64,000 nt of DNA, from contig JADKDN010000004.1 in NCBI GenBank assembly GCA_016718345.1, positions 186,001-250,000 on the forward strand. Reading direction: 5' to 3'. Below the pieces are notes generated by a model, which made no database searches, was not told the DNA's origin, and saw only the letters and a list, made by a program, of their open reading frames with translations. A program made the position numbers and the translations under genes. The number at the start of each line of letters is the position of its first letter. The first letter of the stretch is position 1. The stretch is from Flavobacterium sp. (lineage in GTDB: Bacteria > Bacteroidota > Bacteroidia > Flavobacteriales > Flavobacteriaceae). Below, piece after piece: positions 9,268 to 17,795 of the stretch.

Positions 9268-9900
9268 GCCAAACGCCTGTTAGCGGATGTTTTTATTTTT
9301 TAAAGTATACATTTTTCAGAAATTCTATTATCTCGGTTCTGCTTTTCGGGTTTTCCTTATTATCGTCGGTTAAACTTAATCCAATTAATTTTTGATTTCT
9401 TACTCCGCTAAAAATGAAGCTTTCAATATTTTTATCTAAAATCTTCAATCTCCAGATTATATACTTTTTTCTTGTTCATTTGTTTCAATTTTTCAATTTC
9501 GACATTTTGTCATCTTTTCCCAAAATTCGGTTTCCCAAAGATAGAATTTTGTTAAAAATTCGAATTCAGATAATTCTTTATTGTAAAATTCAAAATTTTC
9601 TACTTTCCTAACATTTATTAGTAATGTAAGCTTTGATTTTTTATTTGCAAACGCCCATTGAGCAGAATTTTCAATTTTTCCAATATGTTTCCATTTTCCA
9701 GGTAACTCGAATAATTCGTTATTTATTAAAAATGGTGATTTAGATTGTCCAAATGATAAATTTGAAAATAGAAATGTTATAAAGATTATTTTTAAAAGTT
9801 TTAATTTCATAATGTTATATTCAATATTTTAATTTCGAGTTTTTTATATTTCTCTATACGCAAATTTCGGTCCAAAATATCCGCTAACTCGTTAATTGGC
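9268..9900. repeat. Inverted repeats bounding a single gene (cassette-like unit)
   Basis: GTTAGCGGAT at 9279-9288 and its exact complement ATCCGCTAAC at 9879-9888 flank the gene at 9293-9810. The match extends outward: GCCAA (9268-9272) on the left and TTGGC (9896-9900) on the right, giving GCCAA-N6/7-GTTAGCGGAT arms. The left arm lies five bases past the gene's stop, the right arm about 70 bases before its start. Confidence 0.6.
9293..9810 (-). CDS. Secreted hypothetical protein, frameshifted
   Basis: Starts MKLKLLKIIFITFLFSNLSF with a clear signal peptide (cleavage likely after SFGQS, about residue 22). I do not recognise the family; the mature part has many aromatic and charged residues. 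As written the first frame stops at 9493. About 25 codons further on, a second frame reads IIWRLKILDKNIESFIFSGV and continues to EIIEFLKNVYFKK with a stop at 9293, giving a protein of about 170 residues. One or two indels near 9510 and in the A-run near 9455 would join them. Inverted repeats bracket the gene exactly, suggesting it moved in as a unit. Confidence 0.6.
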
Positions 9901-9909
9901 GCATGTTCC

Positions 9910-9959
9910 AAATACAAATACTTACAACCATTTATAATCGTTTGTACTTATTTGTATTT
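9910..9959. repeat. Long imperfect palindrome
   Basis: AAATACAAATA-CT-TACAA (from 9910) faces TTGTA-CT-TATTTGTATTT (to 9959): about 18 paired positions with two mismatches around a loop of about 11 nt. It is too A/T-rich and lacks a GC stem with U-tract, so it is not a typical terminator. It lies 10 bp outside the inverted-repeat-bounded unit. Confidence 0.6.
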
Positions 9960-10039
9960 TCAAATATACTAAAAATTAATGATCAGTAAGAGTACCTAAT
10001 TATTTGATATGCTAGACGAAGGTATTCGCTAAATAGCGG

Positions 10040-10076
10040 AAAAAAACTCCGCAATGTCTGGAGACTTTGCGGAGTT
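10040..10076 (-). terminator. Intrinsic terminator of the endonuclease I gene
   Basis: AACTCCGCAA (10045-10054) pairs perfectly with TTGCGGAGTT (10067-10076), with further GTCT/AGAC pairing inside. On the minus strand it runs into a T-tract (A-run from 10040). It lies about 50 bp after the stop at 10128. Confidence 0.82.
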
Positions 10077-10127
10077 GGAAGAATTCTATCGGTGTTCGAT
10101 GTTTGTGGGTTCGGATTGTAAATTTTA

Positions 10128-11258
10128 CTATCGTGAATTTACAATTAGTTTTTTAGTAACTGTCGCCTCATCATTGTTTAGGGTAATGAAATAAAATCCT
10201 TTATTCAAACCACTAATTTGGATTTGGTCGTTTATAAACTGAGGTTTAGAAATTCTGTTGGTCACTTGCCCGTTGAGGTTGGTGATTACAATTTCATTCC
10301 AAGGTATACTCGAATTAATTGTTACAACATTGTCCGTTGTAGGATTTGGGAAAATAGCGATGGAACTTTCATATTCAAAATTCTTATTGCCTAAGACTGT
10401 AGGCCATCTATTTTGCGCCGCAGGGCCACCCCAAATTCGTGTTGCTAAATAGGGGTTGTCAATAAATGGATTTCTGTTGCCTTGTCCATAAAAATTGGAG
10501 GCATTGCCTAAATAGGTATTCCTGTTGTCTTCGTACTGCGAAACTGGATCTTCAGCATTCCATTGCAAAAACAACTGAATCATATTGGTATCGGTAGTAA
10601 CAGCGGCACCTGTTCCAACGTTTTTGGGTAAACACTGAGTTGGGTAGCGCAAATACATATACATCATCATTCGAGCAATATCTCCTTTCCATTCATCGCC
10701 AGGATACCAATTTGCACCGACAATGGCGGAGTTGCCTGAACCGGCAGCATATTTTCTGCTTCCTCTTAACGCATTTCTGTCTACATCAGCAGCTCTCACA
10801 TGATGGGCATCAGTACTGCAGGCGTGTTCCAGTCACTAAATCGGGGTTCCTTAGACTTAAAGCGTAAATATGTTCTCTGTTCCAAACACATTCTGATAAT
10901 GGGGGGTGAAGCCGGTTGGTCTGCTTCTCTGTGTCTTTTTCTGTGTTCGCTCCAGTTAGGAAAAACACCATAGTCTGTTTCGCTGGTGTAGGTGCAAATG
11001 CCGCTGCTAAATCCATAAATAAGGAAAAGATTGATTGCATCGGTGGGGTCTCTATCCACAACTTGAATGGCATTTTCAGTTTCAAAATATTCTAATAATC
11101 GGGTGTGTGTAGTTGGTTATTTTTGTGGCTAAAGCAGTTTTGAGAGCCGTTCCATTTAAGGTCCAGTTAAAACCGTTATAGTATGCTGCGGGTGCTCCGT
11201 TTTGTGTAAATCCTGTAAAATGTGCAAATAATACTACTGTAATGATAATTTTCTTCAT
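10128..11258 (-). CDS. Secreted endonuclease I family nuclease with T9SS sorting domain, frameshifted
   Basis: Extracellular DNA/RNA nuclease of the endonuclease I (EndA/NucM) family. From the ATG at 11258 there is a signal peptide (MKKIIITVVLFAHFTGFTQN). The family core follows in broken frames: DPTDAINLFLIYGF, WNREHIYALS (the NREH motif), then DAHHVRAADVDRNALRGSRK, which holds the catalytic HH and Asn. The intact last 223 residues carry GDEWKGDIARMMMYMYLRYP and end with a type A sorting domain (IAIFPNPTTDN to KKLIVNSR), so export through T9SS is expected. Frames break near 11120, 10900 and 10800. All conserved blocks are present, so sequencing indels are more likely than decay. A terminator follows at 10040-10076. 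Confidence 0.88.
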
Positions 11259-11444
11259 TTTTAATGTGTTTTTTCCGAACTACGTATCTGCTAAACTGAT
11301 GTAACTATTTATTAGAGACATAGTGAGTGGAGTGGTATTTGTCTTAATGACCAAATGTATTCAAACAATTTATAATTGCCAATTATTATCTTGTTTTCTT
11401 TTAGCTTGAGGATTATTCCTTTTGTAGTAAGGGTTTGTGTAAAA

Positions 11445-11753
11445 CTATTTCTTCAAGAGTTTTACTATTTTTTCAGGTTCTTGACGATTATCCCAAAATG
11501 AGGTAATAATGATTTGTTGTTTTGCTGTTTTATAATAAATGCTGAAATTACCCATAGCCGCTTCACGAGTTTCTGCATGTGAGGTAGGTTTTCCTGCTGA
11601 AGGATTTGTTGCAATGAGATGTATACGATCTTTAATGAGTATTAAAAGTTTTTCAGCATACGTAGTAGATTTATTTCTGAGGGTCCAATATTTCAAAATT
11701 TCCCGACGCTGCTTTATAGCAGTTGCTGTCCAAACTACAGACTTTTTAGCCAT
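11445..11753 (-). CDS. ParE/RelE-type toxin
   Basis: A 102-residue basic protein of the RelE/ParE toxin superfamily: an N-terminal helix region (AIKQRREILKYWTLRNKS), the family-typical NPSAGKPT turn with a following RE (ETREAAMGNFSIYYK), and a beta-rich end IIITSFWDNRQEPEKI. ParE members poison DNA gyrase and RelE members cleave mRNA; the sequence alone does not decide which applies here. Its start overlaps the end of the upstream antitoxin by 19 bases, the usual translational coupling of type II modules. Both genes are intact. Confidence 0.85.
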   Translation of the reverse strand: MAKKSVVWTATAIKQRREILKYWTLRNKSTTYAEKLLILIKDRIHLIATNPSAGKPTSHAETREAAMGNFSIYYKTAKQQIIITSFWDNRQEPEKIVKLLKK

Positions 11754-11977
11754 TCTAGGTCAATTTTATCTAATTCGTCATGTGGGACTATTCGACCATT
11801 TTTTATGTCCTCATCACTCATATTTAGCATAAGGATTTGCGATTCTGATAGTTGAACTATGTCTTCATTTACTGAGCTTGTGCTTACCAATTGATAAAGC
11901 GCTGACAAATAATCCTTATTTGAAATAGTAAGTAATTTGTCGATAATGTTGTTTCTGATATTGTCTGCGGCTGACAT
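11735..11977 (-). CDS. Antitoxin partner of the ParE/RelE-type toxin
   Basis: An 80-residue acidic protein immediately upstream of and overlapping the toxin gene. The N-terminal half is predicted helical (MSAADNIRNNIIDKLLTISN, then YLSALYQLVSTSS). The C-terminal half is acidic and likely the toxin-wrapping arm (SDEDIKNGRIVPHDELDKID). This arrangement matches small flavobacterial antitoxins that precede RelE/ParE toxins. I see no clear ribbon-helix-helix or HTH signature. Its call rests mainly on position, size and overlap. Confidence 0.75.
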   Translation of the reverse strand: MSAADNIRNNIIDKLLTISNKDYLSALYQLVSTSSVNEDIVQLSESQILMLNMSDEDIKNGRIVPHDELDKIDLEWLKSL

Positions 11978-12074
11978 AATGATGAATTTAATTATACAAA
12001 GATTATGATTTTAGTTTGCATTTTCAAATATAATAAAATAACTTATATGTGAGATTTCATTAAAGAATTGTACT

Positions 12075-13037
12075 CTAAACCGAAAAAGTAGTTACTGCCC
12101 ACAACGAAGCTAATGAAATGAATATCCAAAGCGCGATGCCTTGCACCAGAGGTTTATAGCCCACAGAGCGTAAGACTTTTTGTGACAAACCGCAACCAAT
12201 GAGAAAAAGGGTCAGCGTCAAGCCTGATTTTGCAATAGCGGTTAGGTAATGGCTGTATTGTTGCACCAAGGGGCTGTAGGTATTGGCAATCATGGCTATT
12301 ATGAAAAGCCCAATGAAATAAGGAATTTTGATTCTACTGCCTTTGTTCTCGAAAAGAATAGTCGAGAGTAGCGCTATTGGGATAATCCAAAGCGCACGCG
12401 CCAGTTTTATTGTAGTGGCTACTTCCAGAGCTTGTGGACCAAATTTATTGGCAGCTCCTACTACCGAACTGGTATCATGAATGGCAATGGCTGACCAAAG
12501 CCCAAACTGAGTTTGTGACAACTCTAAGGCATGACCTACAATGGGAAATAAAAATAGAGCAATGGAATTGAGTATAAAGATGGTTCCGAGTGCAACTGAA
12601 ATTTGTTTTTCTTCGGCTTTAATCACTGGCGATATTGCTGCAATGGCACTTCCGCCACAAATGGCTGTTCCTGTCGAGATGAGGTAGGAGGTTCGTTTAT
12701 CAATTTTCATCAACTTTCCCATAAAATAACCTATAACAAGTGTGCCTACGATGGAAGCAATGGTAAAAACAAGCCCTTCTTTACCTGCTTGCAACGCACT
12801 GCTAACATTCATCCCAAAACCCAATCCCACAACAGAAATTTGAAGTAAAAGGTGTGTGGCTTTGTGGTTGAGATGTAAATAGGGATGCCCAATGAATTGT
12901 GCAATGACCAAGCCCATTAACAAACCAATAGGTGGAGTGATAAAAGGGGACAGACACAACACAAATGCCAACAAAAAGATGAGTTCTCTGGTGGTGATGC
13001 TCTTGTCTAACAGGCTTTTCTTTTCAGGTATTTGCAT
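12075..13037 (-). CDS. YeiH/UPF0324 family putative sulfate exporter
   Basis: A 320-residue integral membrane protein of the UPF0324 (YeiH) family, proposed to export sulfate or related anions. About nine to ten hydrophobic spans are visible, beginning with ELIFLLAFVLCLSPFITPPI. Family motifs are the glycine-rich ISVVGLGFGMNV, the conserved TGTAICGGSAIAAISPVI and IAIHDTSSVVGAA. Length is normal and the frame is intact. It is transcribed alone, away from the CotH-like gene. A function in sulfite or taurine metabolism has been suggested for relatives, but no neighbour here supports it. Confidence 0.9.
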   Translation of the reverse strand: MQIPEKKSLLDKSITTRELIFLLAFVLCLSPFITPPIGLLMGLVIAQFIGHPYLHLNHKATHLLLQISVVGLGFGMNVSSALQAGKEGLVFTIASIVGTLVIGYFMGKLMKIDKRTSYLISTGTAICGGSAIAAISPVIKAEEKQISVALGTIFILNSIALFLFPIVGHALELSQTQFGLWSAIAIHDTSSVVGAANKFGPQALEVATTIKLARALWIIPIALLSTILFENKGSRIKIPYFIGLFIIAMIANTYSPLVQQYSHYLTAIAKSGLTLTLFLIGCGLSQKVLRSVGYKPLVQGIALWIFISLASLWAVTTFSV

Positions 13038-13232
13038 TAGTCTTTATACTTTGGGTTGTCTACTCAATCAAACTTTTTAATTTGATGCACTTTGAATGTG
13101 ACGGGATTATTTTGATTTCAAAGATACAATATAACAAAGTTATCTTAAAAGCTATTTTTTTATTAGTCTCTTATATCTATATTTGAGGAAAATAAATTTG
13201 TAATGAGTAGAGCCTCAGCTGTTAATTGGATA

Positions 13233-15270
13233 ATGATTTCTAAAATTACTTTAGTACTTCTTTTGATTTCTATTTTTTCTGCAAAAGCACAAACACTAAC
13301 AAGTAGTAATTTGCCTATTGTTATTATTTCAACCGATATCAATCCCAAAACAAGTCAACCTTTATCTGATTGTAGACAATCCAAGAGTTTTGGCTTCAAT
13401 GAAAATTATTAAACGACCCGATGGTAGCAGGAATTTTTATAACGATAGAAATACCGACGAATTTTTAAATTATGATGGAAGAATTAGTATAGAGATAAGA
13501 GGTTCTTCCTCTCAAGGCTTGCCCAAAAAGCCCTATGGATTGACCACTTTAGAGGCTGATAATGTGACTAATAACAATGTAAGTCTTTTGGGCATGCCGA
13601 AGGAAAACGATTGGATTTTGAATTCATTGGCTTTTGATCCATCACTTATGCGGGATTATTTGTCCTATAATTTGTCGAGACAAATGGGGAATTATGCTCC
13701 TAGAACTGTTTTTGTGAAGTGATAGTAAACAATGAATACAAAGGTTTGTATTTACTGCAAGAAAAGATTAAAGCCGACTCCAATAGGGTTGATATTGTAA
13801 AGATGGAAACCAATGACAACACCCTTCCAAATGTTACTGGCGGATACATCACTAAAGCGGATAAGAATACTGGTGGTGATCCTGTGGCTTGGACCATGCC
13901 TTCCTATTCTTGGTCACCAGAATTTATTCATGATTTGCCAAAACCCGAAGAAGTTACCTCTCAGCAAAATACCTATATAAAAGGACAGTTTTTTAGTTTA
14001 GCTAGCACGGCGAATGCTAATAATACCAGTTATAGTAACGGCTTTCCTTCTGTGATAGATGTGCCCACTTTTGTCGACTTTATGATTTCCAATGAATTGG
14101 CTTCAAATGCTGATGGATACCAGTTTAGCACTTATTTTCCATAAGGATAGAAACGGAAAATTAAGAGCAGGCCCTATTTGGGATTTCAATTTGACGTACA
14201 ATAACGACTTGCCAGGATGGGATGTTAGAAGTAAACCGGATATTTGGCAGTTTTCGGATGGAGGGAATGAAGGAGCAAAATTTTGGACGGATTTGTTTAA
14301 CAATCCAACGTATAGATGCTATATGTCTAAAAGATGGAATACACTCCTACAAAGCGGACAGCCTTTGAATTACTCCAGTATAGTCGCGTTTATAGACGAA
14401 ACTATAAATACAATAAGTGAAGCAGCTTACAGAGAAAATCAGAAATGGAATACGTTATCCGAATTTTCTCTTGAAATCAACAAATTGAAATCATTCTTGT
14501 CCACCAGAATTTCATGGATAACCAGTAATTTGGGTTCGTTTTCTGCTTGTAATTCGGTTGCGGTTCCAACACTCGTGATTACAAAAATCAATTATAATCC
14601 TGCAACTTCATCTAATTTTACTGAGAGTAATGATTTAGAGTTTATTGAAATTAAAAACACGGGTACAACCACTGTAAACCTTACAGGAATATATTTTAAA
14701 GAATTGGGAGTTACCTATAATTTTCCTGCAAATTCGACTTTGATGGCCAATAAAAGTATCTATTTGGCGAGTAATTCAACTGTTTTTACATCCAAATATG
14801 GGTTTGCACCATTTGGACAATTTACCCGTAATTTATCTAATAGTTCAGAGAAAGTAGTCTTGGCTGATGGTATGGGGAATATAATTGATACAGTGGAATA
14901 TTTTGATAAATCACCATGGCCAGATGCAGATGGAAGCGGGAATTATTTACAGTTAATCAGTACTACATTGGATAATAATTTGGCTTCGAGTTGGGTAGCT
15001 TCAACGGGAGAATCTTTATCAACTACTTCTTATTCTAATTCTTCAAGATTGTCCATTTATCCTAACCCAGTTGGGAATCTTTTAACCATCGATTACGATA
15101 CAATCATTAAAGAGATTAAAATTCTGAATGTTTTGGGAACTGTAATTTATAATTCTAAACAAAAATCAAATAAAGTTATCATTAATTTAGAATCGTATAC
15201 TAGCGGAGTTTATCTAGTTACTGTTTATGATGATTTGGGAGGAACAACTAAAAAGATAGTAAAGCAATAG
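13233..15270 (+). CDS. Secreted CotH kinase-like protein with lamin-tail and T9SS domains, frameshifted
   Basis: Pieces in three frames make one protein of about 680 residues. The start at 13233 (MISKITLVLLLISIFSAKAQ) gives a clean signal peptide. The CotH protein-kinase-like domain spans about residues 25-410: SIEIRGSSSQGLPKKPYGLT, ENDWILNSLAFDPSLMRDYL, EYKGLYLLQEKIKADSNRVD and GPIWDFNLTYNN, the last corresponding to the metal-binding Asp motif. A lamin-tail-like domain follows (LVITKINYNPA, DLEFIEIKNTGTTTVNLTG). The C-terminus is a T9SS sorting domain (LSIYPNPVGNLLTIDY to KKIVKQ). CotH phosphorylates spore-coat protein in Bacillus; here the role is unknown and extracellular. Breaks near 13375, 13715 and 14140 look like indel errors. 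Confidence 0.85.
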
Positions 15271-15274
15271 TTTT

Positions 15275-16244
15275 ATGTCGCTATTAAAAAAAATAAATTC
15301 TAAGGCCAAAGCCGAGATTAATTCAGGTTTTGGAACCAACGCAAGTAGTTATGGTGGGCGTTTTATAAACAAAGACGGTTCGGCAAATATTGAAAAGCGA
15401 GGCATGGGATTTATCAACAGAATTAGTTGGTATCATAATGATTAGTTTGCCAAGATGGAAGTTCATGACTGTTTTGTTGCTGTTTTATGTTGTTATTAAT
15501 TTTGTTTTTGCCACTATTTATTACGCAATTGGAATTGAGTATCTCAACGGAATAGACCAAAACGGTTCCGAATGGGTGAAGTTTGGTAAAGCTTATTTTT
15601 TTAGTGCTCAAACTTTTACTACGGTTGGTTACGGGCATATCAGTCCTAACGGATTTTTAACAAGCGCCTTGTCTGCTGCTGAAGCTTTAATTGGTTTATT
15701 GAGTTTCGCCATTGCAACTGGATTATTTTTTGGAAGATTTAGTAAACCAACTGCTTTTTTAAAATTTTCTCACAATGCACTCATTGCACCCTACAAAGAC
15801 GGTAAGGCTCTAATGTTGCGAATGACACCTTACAAGAATACCAATTTTACAGATGCTGAGGCTAAAATAACCTTAGGGATGAGTGTAGAGGAGAATGGAA
15901 AAGAGGTGAATAAATTTTATTCTTTGGATTTAGAATTTCATAAAATAAATTTGTTGACGCTAAGCTGGACGTTGGTTCATCCTATTAACGAGAAAAGCCC
16001 TTTGTTTCAATTTACAAAAGAAGATTTTGAAAATGTTGAGGGTGAAATTTTAGTGTTTGTAAAAACTTTTGATGATATGTTTAGCACCACAGTTGCTACT
16101 TCTACTTCTTATACTTTTAAAGAGCTTATTTATGGGGCAAAATTTGATTTAATGTATTCAGAAAATGAAGATAAGACTAAAACAATCTTGCATTTGGATA
16201 AATTAAATTCATTTCAATTGGTAGATTTGGACAAATTTATTTAA
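15275..16244 (+). CDS. Inward-rectifier (Kir-type) potassium channel, one frameshift
   Basis: Bacterial Kir homologue in the inner membrane. The N-terminus MSLLKKINSKAKAEINSGFG (start 15275) leads to an amphipathic slide helix. A one-base shift near 15437 joins it to the main frame: a first membrane span (FMTVLLLFYVVINFVFATIYY), the pore helix and selectivity filter FTTVGYGHISPNG, and a second span (ALIGLLSFAIATGLFFGRFS). The cytoplasmic immunoglobulin-like domain of about 170 residues has the expected family pattern. Four base pairs separate it from the CotH-like gene, and its last bases overlap the convergent yceI-like gene. Confidence 0.88.
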
Positions 16245-16776
16245 CCAAGAATTCAGTGTACACGGTTACGTTTTTTGATATTTTTGAATTTATTATTTCA
16301 GGAATTACAATGTCAAAATCATCAGTGTTGATTTTAAATTCTGCAATTATTTCTAGGCAATCCTCAATTTTTCTCAAAAAAGCATCCGTATGAATTGGTT
16401 TAGTTTTTCCACGAATTTCTAATTCGCCATTCAACTCAAATTTTTTAGTCGAGCTGCCTATAATGTTGAGATTAAATCCTTGAATATATCCTTTGAAGGT
16501 TGCTTTTGGATAGTCATTACTTTCCATATAATTAGTGTTGAAATGCTCTTCCATGAGTGACAGTTTGAAGCGAAAATTTTTTATAAGCGCAACACTACTT
16601 ATTTCTCCTGTTTTAGTGAGTAACACACAAGAAACATTTTCATTTGTGGCACGAATTTCTTCAAAAGAAGGAATTGATGCTTCAAAAACAATTTTGCCTT
16701 TTCTAGTATTCATTTTGTTCTGAGCGAACACGAATGTTGTCAAGAACAAAAGACTACATATCATGTACCTTTTCAT
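16237..16776 (-). CDS. YceI-family secreted protein
   Basis: A 179-residue protein if started at MKRYMICSLLFLTTFVFAQ (16776), which gives a signal peptide with cleavage after FAQ; an upstream Met 12 codons earlier is possible but lacks sense. It shows the YceI lipocalin-like pattern: GKIVFEASIPS, the central HFNTNYMESNDYPKATFKG (the family's DY-PKATF motif) and the closing EFKINTDDFDIVIPEI. YceI proteins bind isoprenoid or lipid-like ligands in the periplasm. The 3' end overlaps the convergent channel gene by 8 bp. Confidence 0.87.
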   Translation of the reverse strand: MKRYMICSLLFLTTFVFAQNKMNTRKGKIVFEASIPSFEEIRATNENVSCVLLTKTGEISSVALIKNFRFKLSLMEEHFNTNYMESNDYPKATFKGYIQGFNLNIIGSSTKKFELNGELEIRGKTKPIHTDAFLRKIEDCLEIIAEFKINTDDFDIVIPEIINSKISKNVTVYTEFLVK

Positions 16777-16877
16777 CTTGAAATGTCTTAGATTCTCATT
16801 AAAGTTAGGCAAAAAATAATACGAATATTCGATACAATTAATAATATCGATAAAGGAATACTTTTTCAGTTGAAGCG

Positions 16878-17426
16878 CTATTCAAAAGCAATTTTGACAT
16901 TGTATTTCTTGATTTCTTCCAGTAGTTCAATAGAAGAATAATCTAGAGTTCCCTCGTGTTTGTCTCTTTCTTTTTTATTAGAAATTCTCTTGATGCTATT
17001 GTAAAAACGTCTGGTTTCTTCTAAGCTAGAAAGTATTAAACCCGGAACAGTAACCGAATTTCCTTCTTTGTCTTTGGCAACCATGGTAAAATAGGAAGAA
17101 TTGCAATGTTTTACTTTACCATTTTGAATGTTTTCAGAATCGACACGAATGCCAATGACCATGGATGTTTTTCCAACGTAATTTACAGATGCTTTTAGGG
17201 TAACTAATTCGCCAATTTCAATAGGATTCAAAAAATCTACGGTATCTACAGAGGCCGTTACACAATAGGCGCCCGAGTATTTTGAGGCACAGGCAAAGGC
17301 AATTTGATCCATCAAAGATAAAATATAACCACCATGAATTTTTCCATTGAAGTTGGAATGGGAAGGCAACATGAGTTGCGAAATGGTAATTTTTGATTCG
17401 TCTACGGTTTTAAAATCCAAACTCAT
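16878..17426 (-). CDS. Acyl-CoA thioesterase (hotdog fold, YciA/BACH type)
   Basis: Hydrolyses acyl-CoA to free fatty acid and CoA in the cytoplasm. The 182-residue protein carries the hotdog helix motif NFNGKIHGGYILSLMDQIAF, with catalytic Asp in LMDQ, followed by ASVDTVDFLNPIEIGELVTL and NYVGKTSMVIGI, all standard for this family. A C-terminal extension of about 50 charged residues follows the fold. Its start codon abuts the stop of the upstream small membrane protein (both at 17426), indicating coupled translation in a three-gene unit with rmuC. Confidence 0.92.
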   Translation of the reverse strand: MSLDFKTVDESKITISQLMLPSHSNFNGKIHGGYILSLMDQIAFACASKYSGAYCVTASVDTVDFLNPIEIGELVTLKASVNYVGKTSMVIGIRVDSENIQNGKVKHCNSSYFTMVAKDKEGNSVTVPGLILSSLEETRRFYNSIKRISNKKERDKHEGTLDYSSIELLEEIKKYNVKIAFE

Positions 17427-17791
17427 TATCTAAAATTAAAAGGTGATTTTTCTTTTTCGACTTTTGTAATAAAATAATGACTTTCTCCCCACCACGGAAA
17501 GGTTCTGTAACGTTCTTTATAAGTTACTTTTACATATTGCCCTTGTAATTCTTTCAAATCTTCTATGACTTGTTTGTCGCTGTCAAGAACAGAAAATGAA
17601 AAGATTTGTGCACCCGAAATTCCTCGACTTATTTCACCTTCCCAAGTTTTAAAGAGAATTCCCTTGTGACTTACCTTTATCAATTCGCCTGCACGAACTC
17701 CTTCGCTGTAGGTTGCATAATAAACAAAAGTAAAATAGACCGTAATGGACAGAATTATAGTTAGTATGAAATAGATAAGTATTTTTCTCAT
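17426..17791 (-). CDS. Small membrane-anchored hypothetical protein
   Basis: A 121-residue protein with one N-terminal membrane span (ILIYFILTIILSITVYFTFV). The soluble part includes GVRAGELIKVSHKGILFKTW and EGEISRGISGAQIFSFSV. This pattern recurs in flavobacterial proteins that, from memory, are often labelled 6-phosphogluconate dehydrogenase in databases; no dehydrogenase motif is present, so I would not use that name. It sits 4 bp downstream of rmuC and touches the thioesterase gene, so all three are likely cotranscribed. Function unknown. Confidence 0.8.
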   Translation of the reverse strand: MRKILIYFILTIILSITVYFTFVYYATYSEGVRAGELIKVSHKGILFKTWEGEISRGISGAQIFSFSVLDSDKQVIEDLKELQGQYVKVTYKERYRTFPWWGESHYFITKVEKEKSPFNFR

Positions 17792-17795
17792 TTTT

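Larger units (their letters stand above)
9811..10127. other. Intergenic stretch with palindrome and terminator
   Basis: No gene seen. It holds the right inverted-repeat arm (9879-9900), a 50-bp hairpin (9910-9959) and the terminator of the endonuclease gene (10040-10076). Confidence 0.7.

Noticed and set aside
9268..9900. Integron gene cassette
   Set aside because: The repeats are inverted and their cores do not fit the GTTRRRY/RYYYAAC sites of attC; only a cassette-like structure is claimed.
17426..17791. 6-phosphogluconate dehydrogenase
   Set aside because: The protein is 121 residues with a membrane anchor and no nucleotide-binding or catalytic motif; the database name, if used, is a carry-over error.
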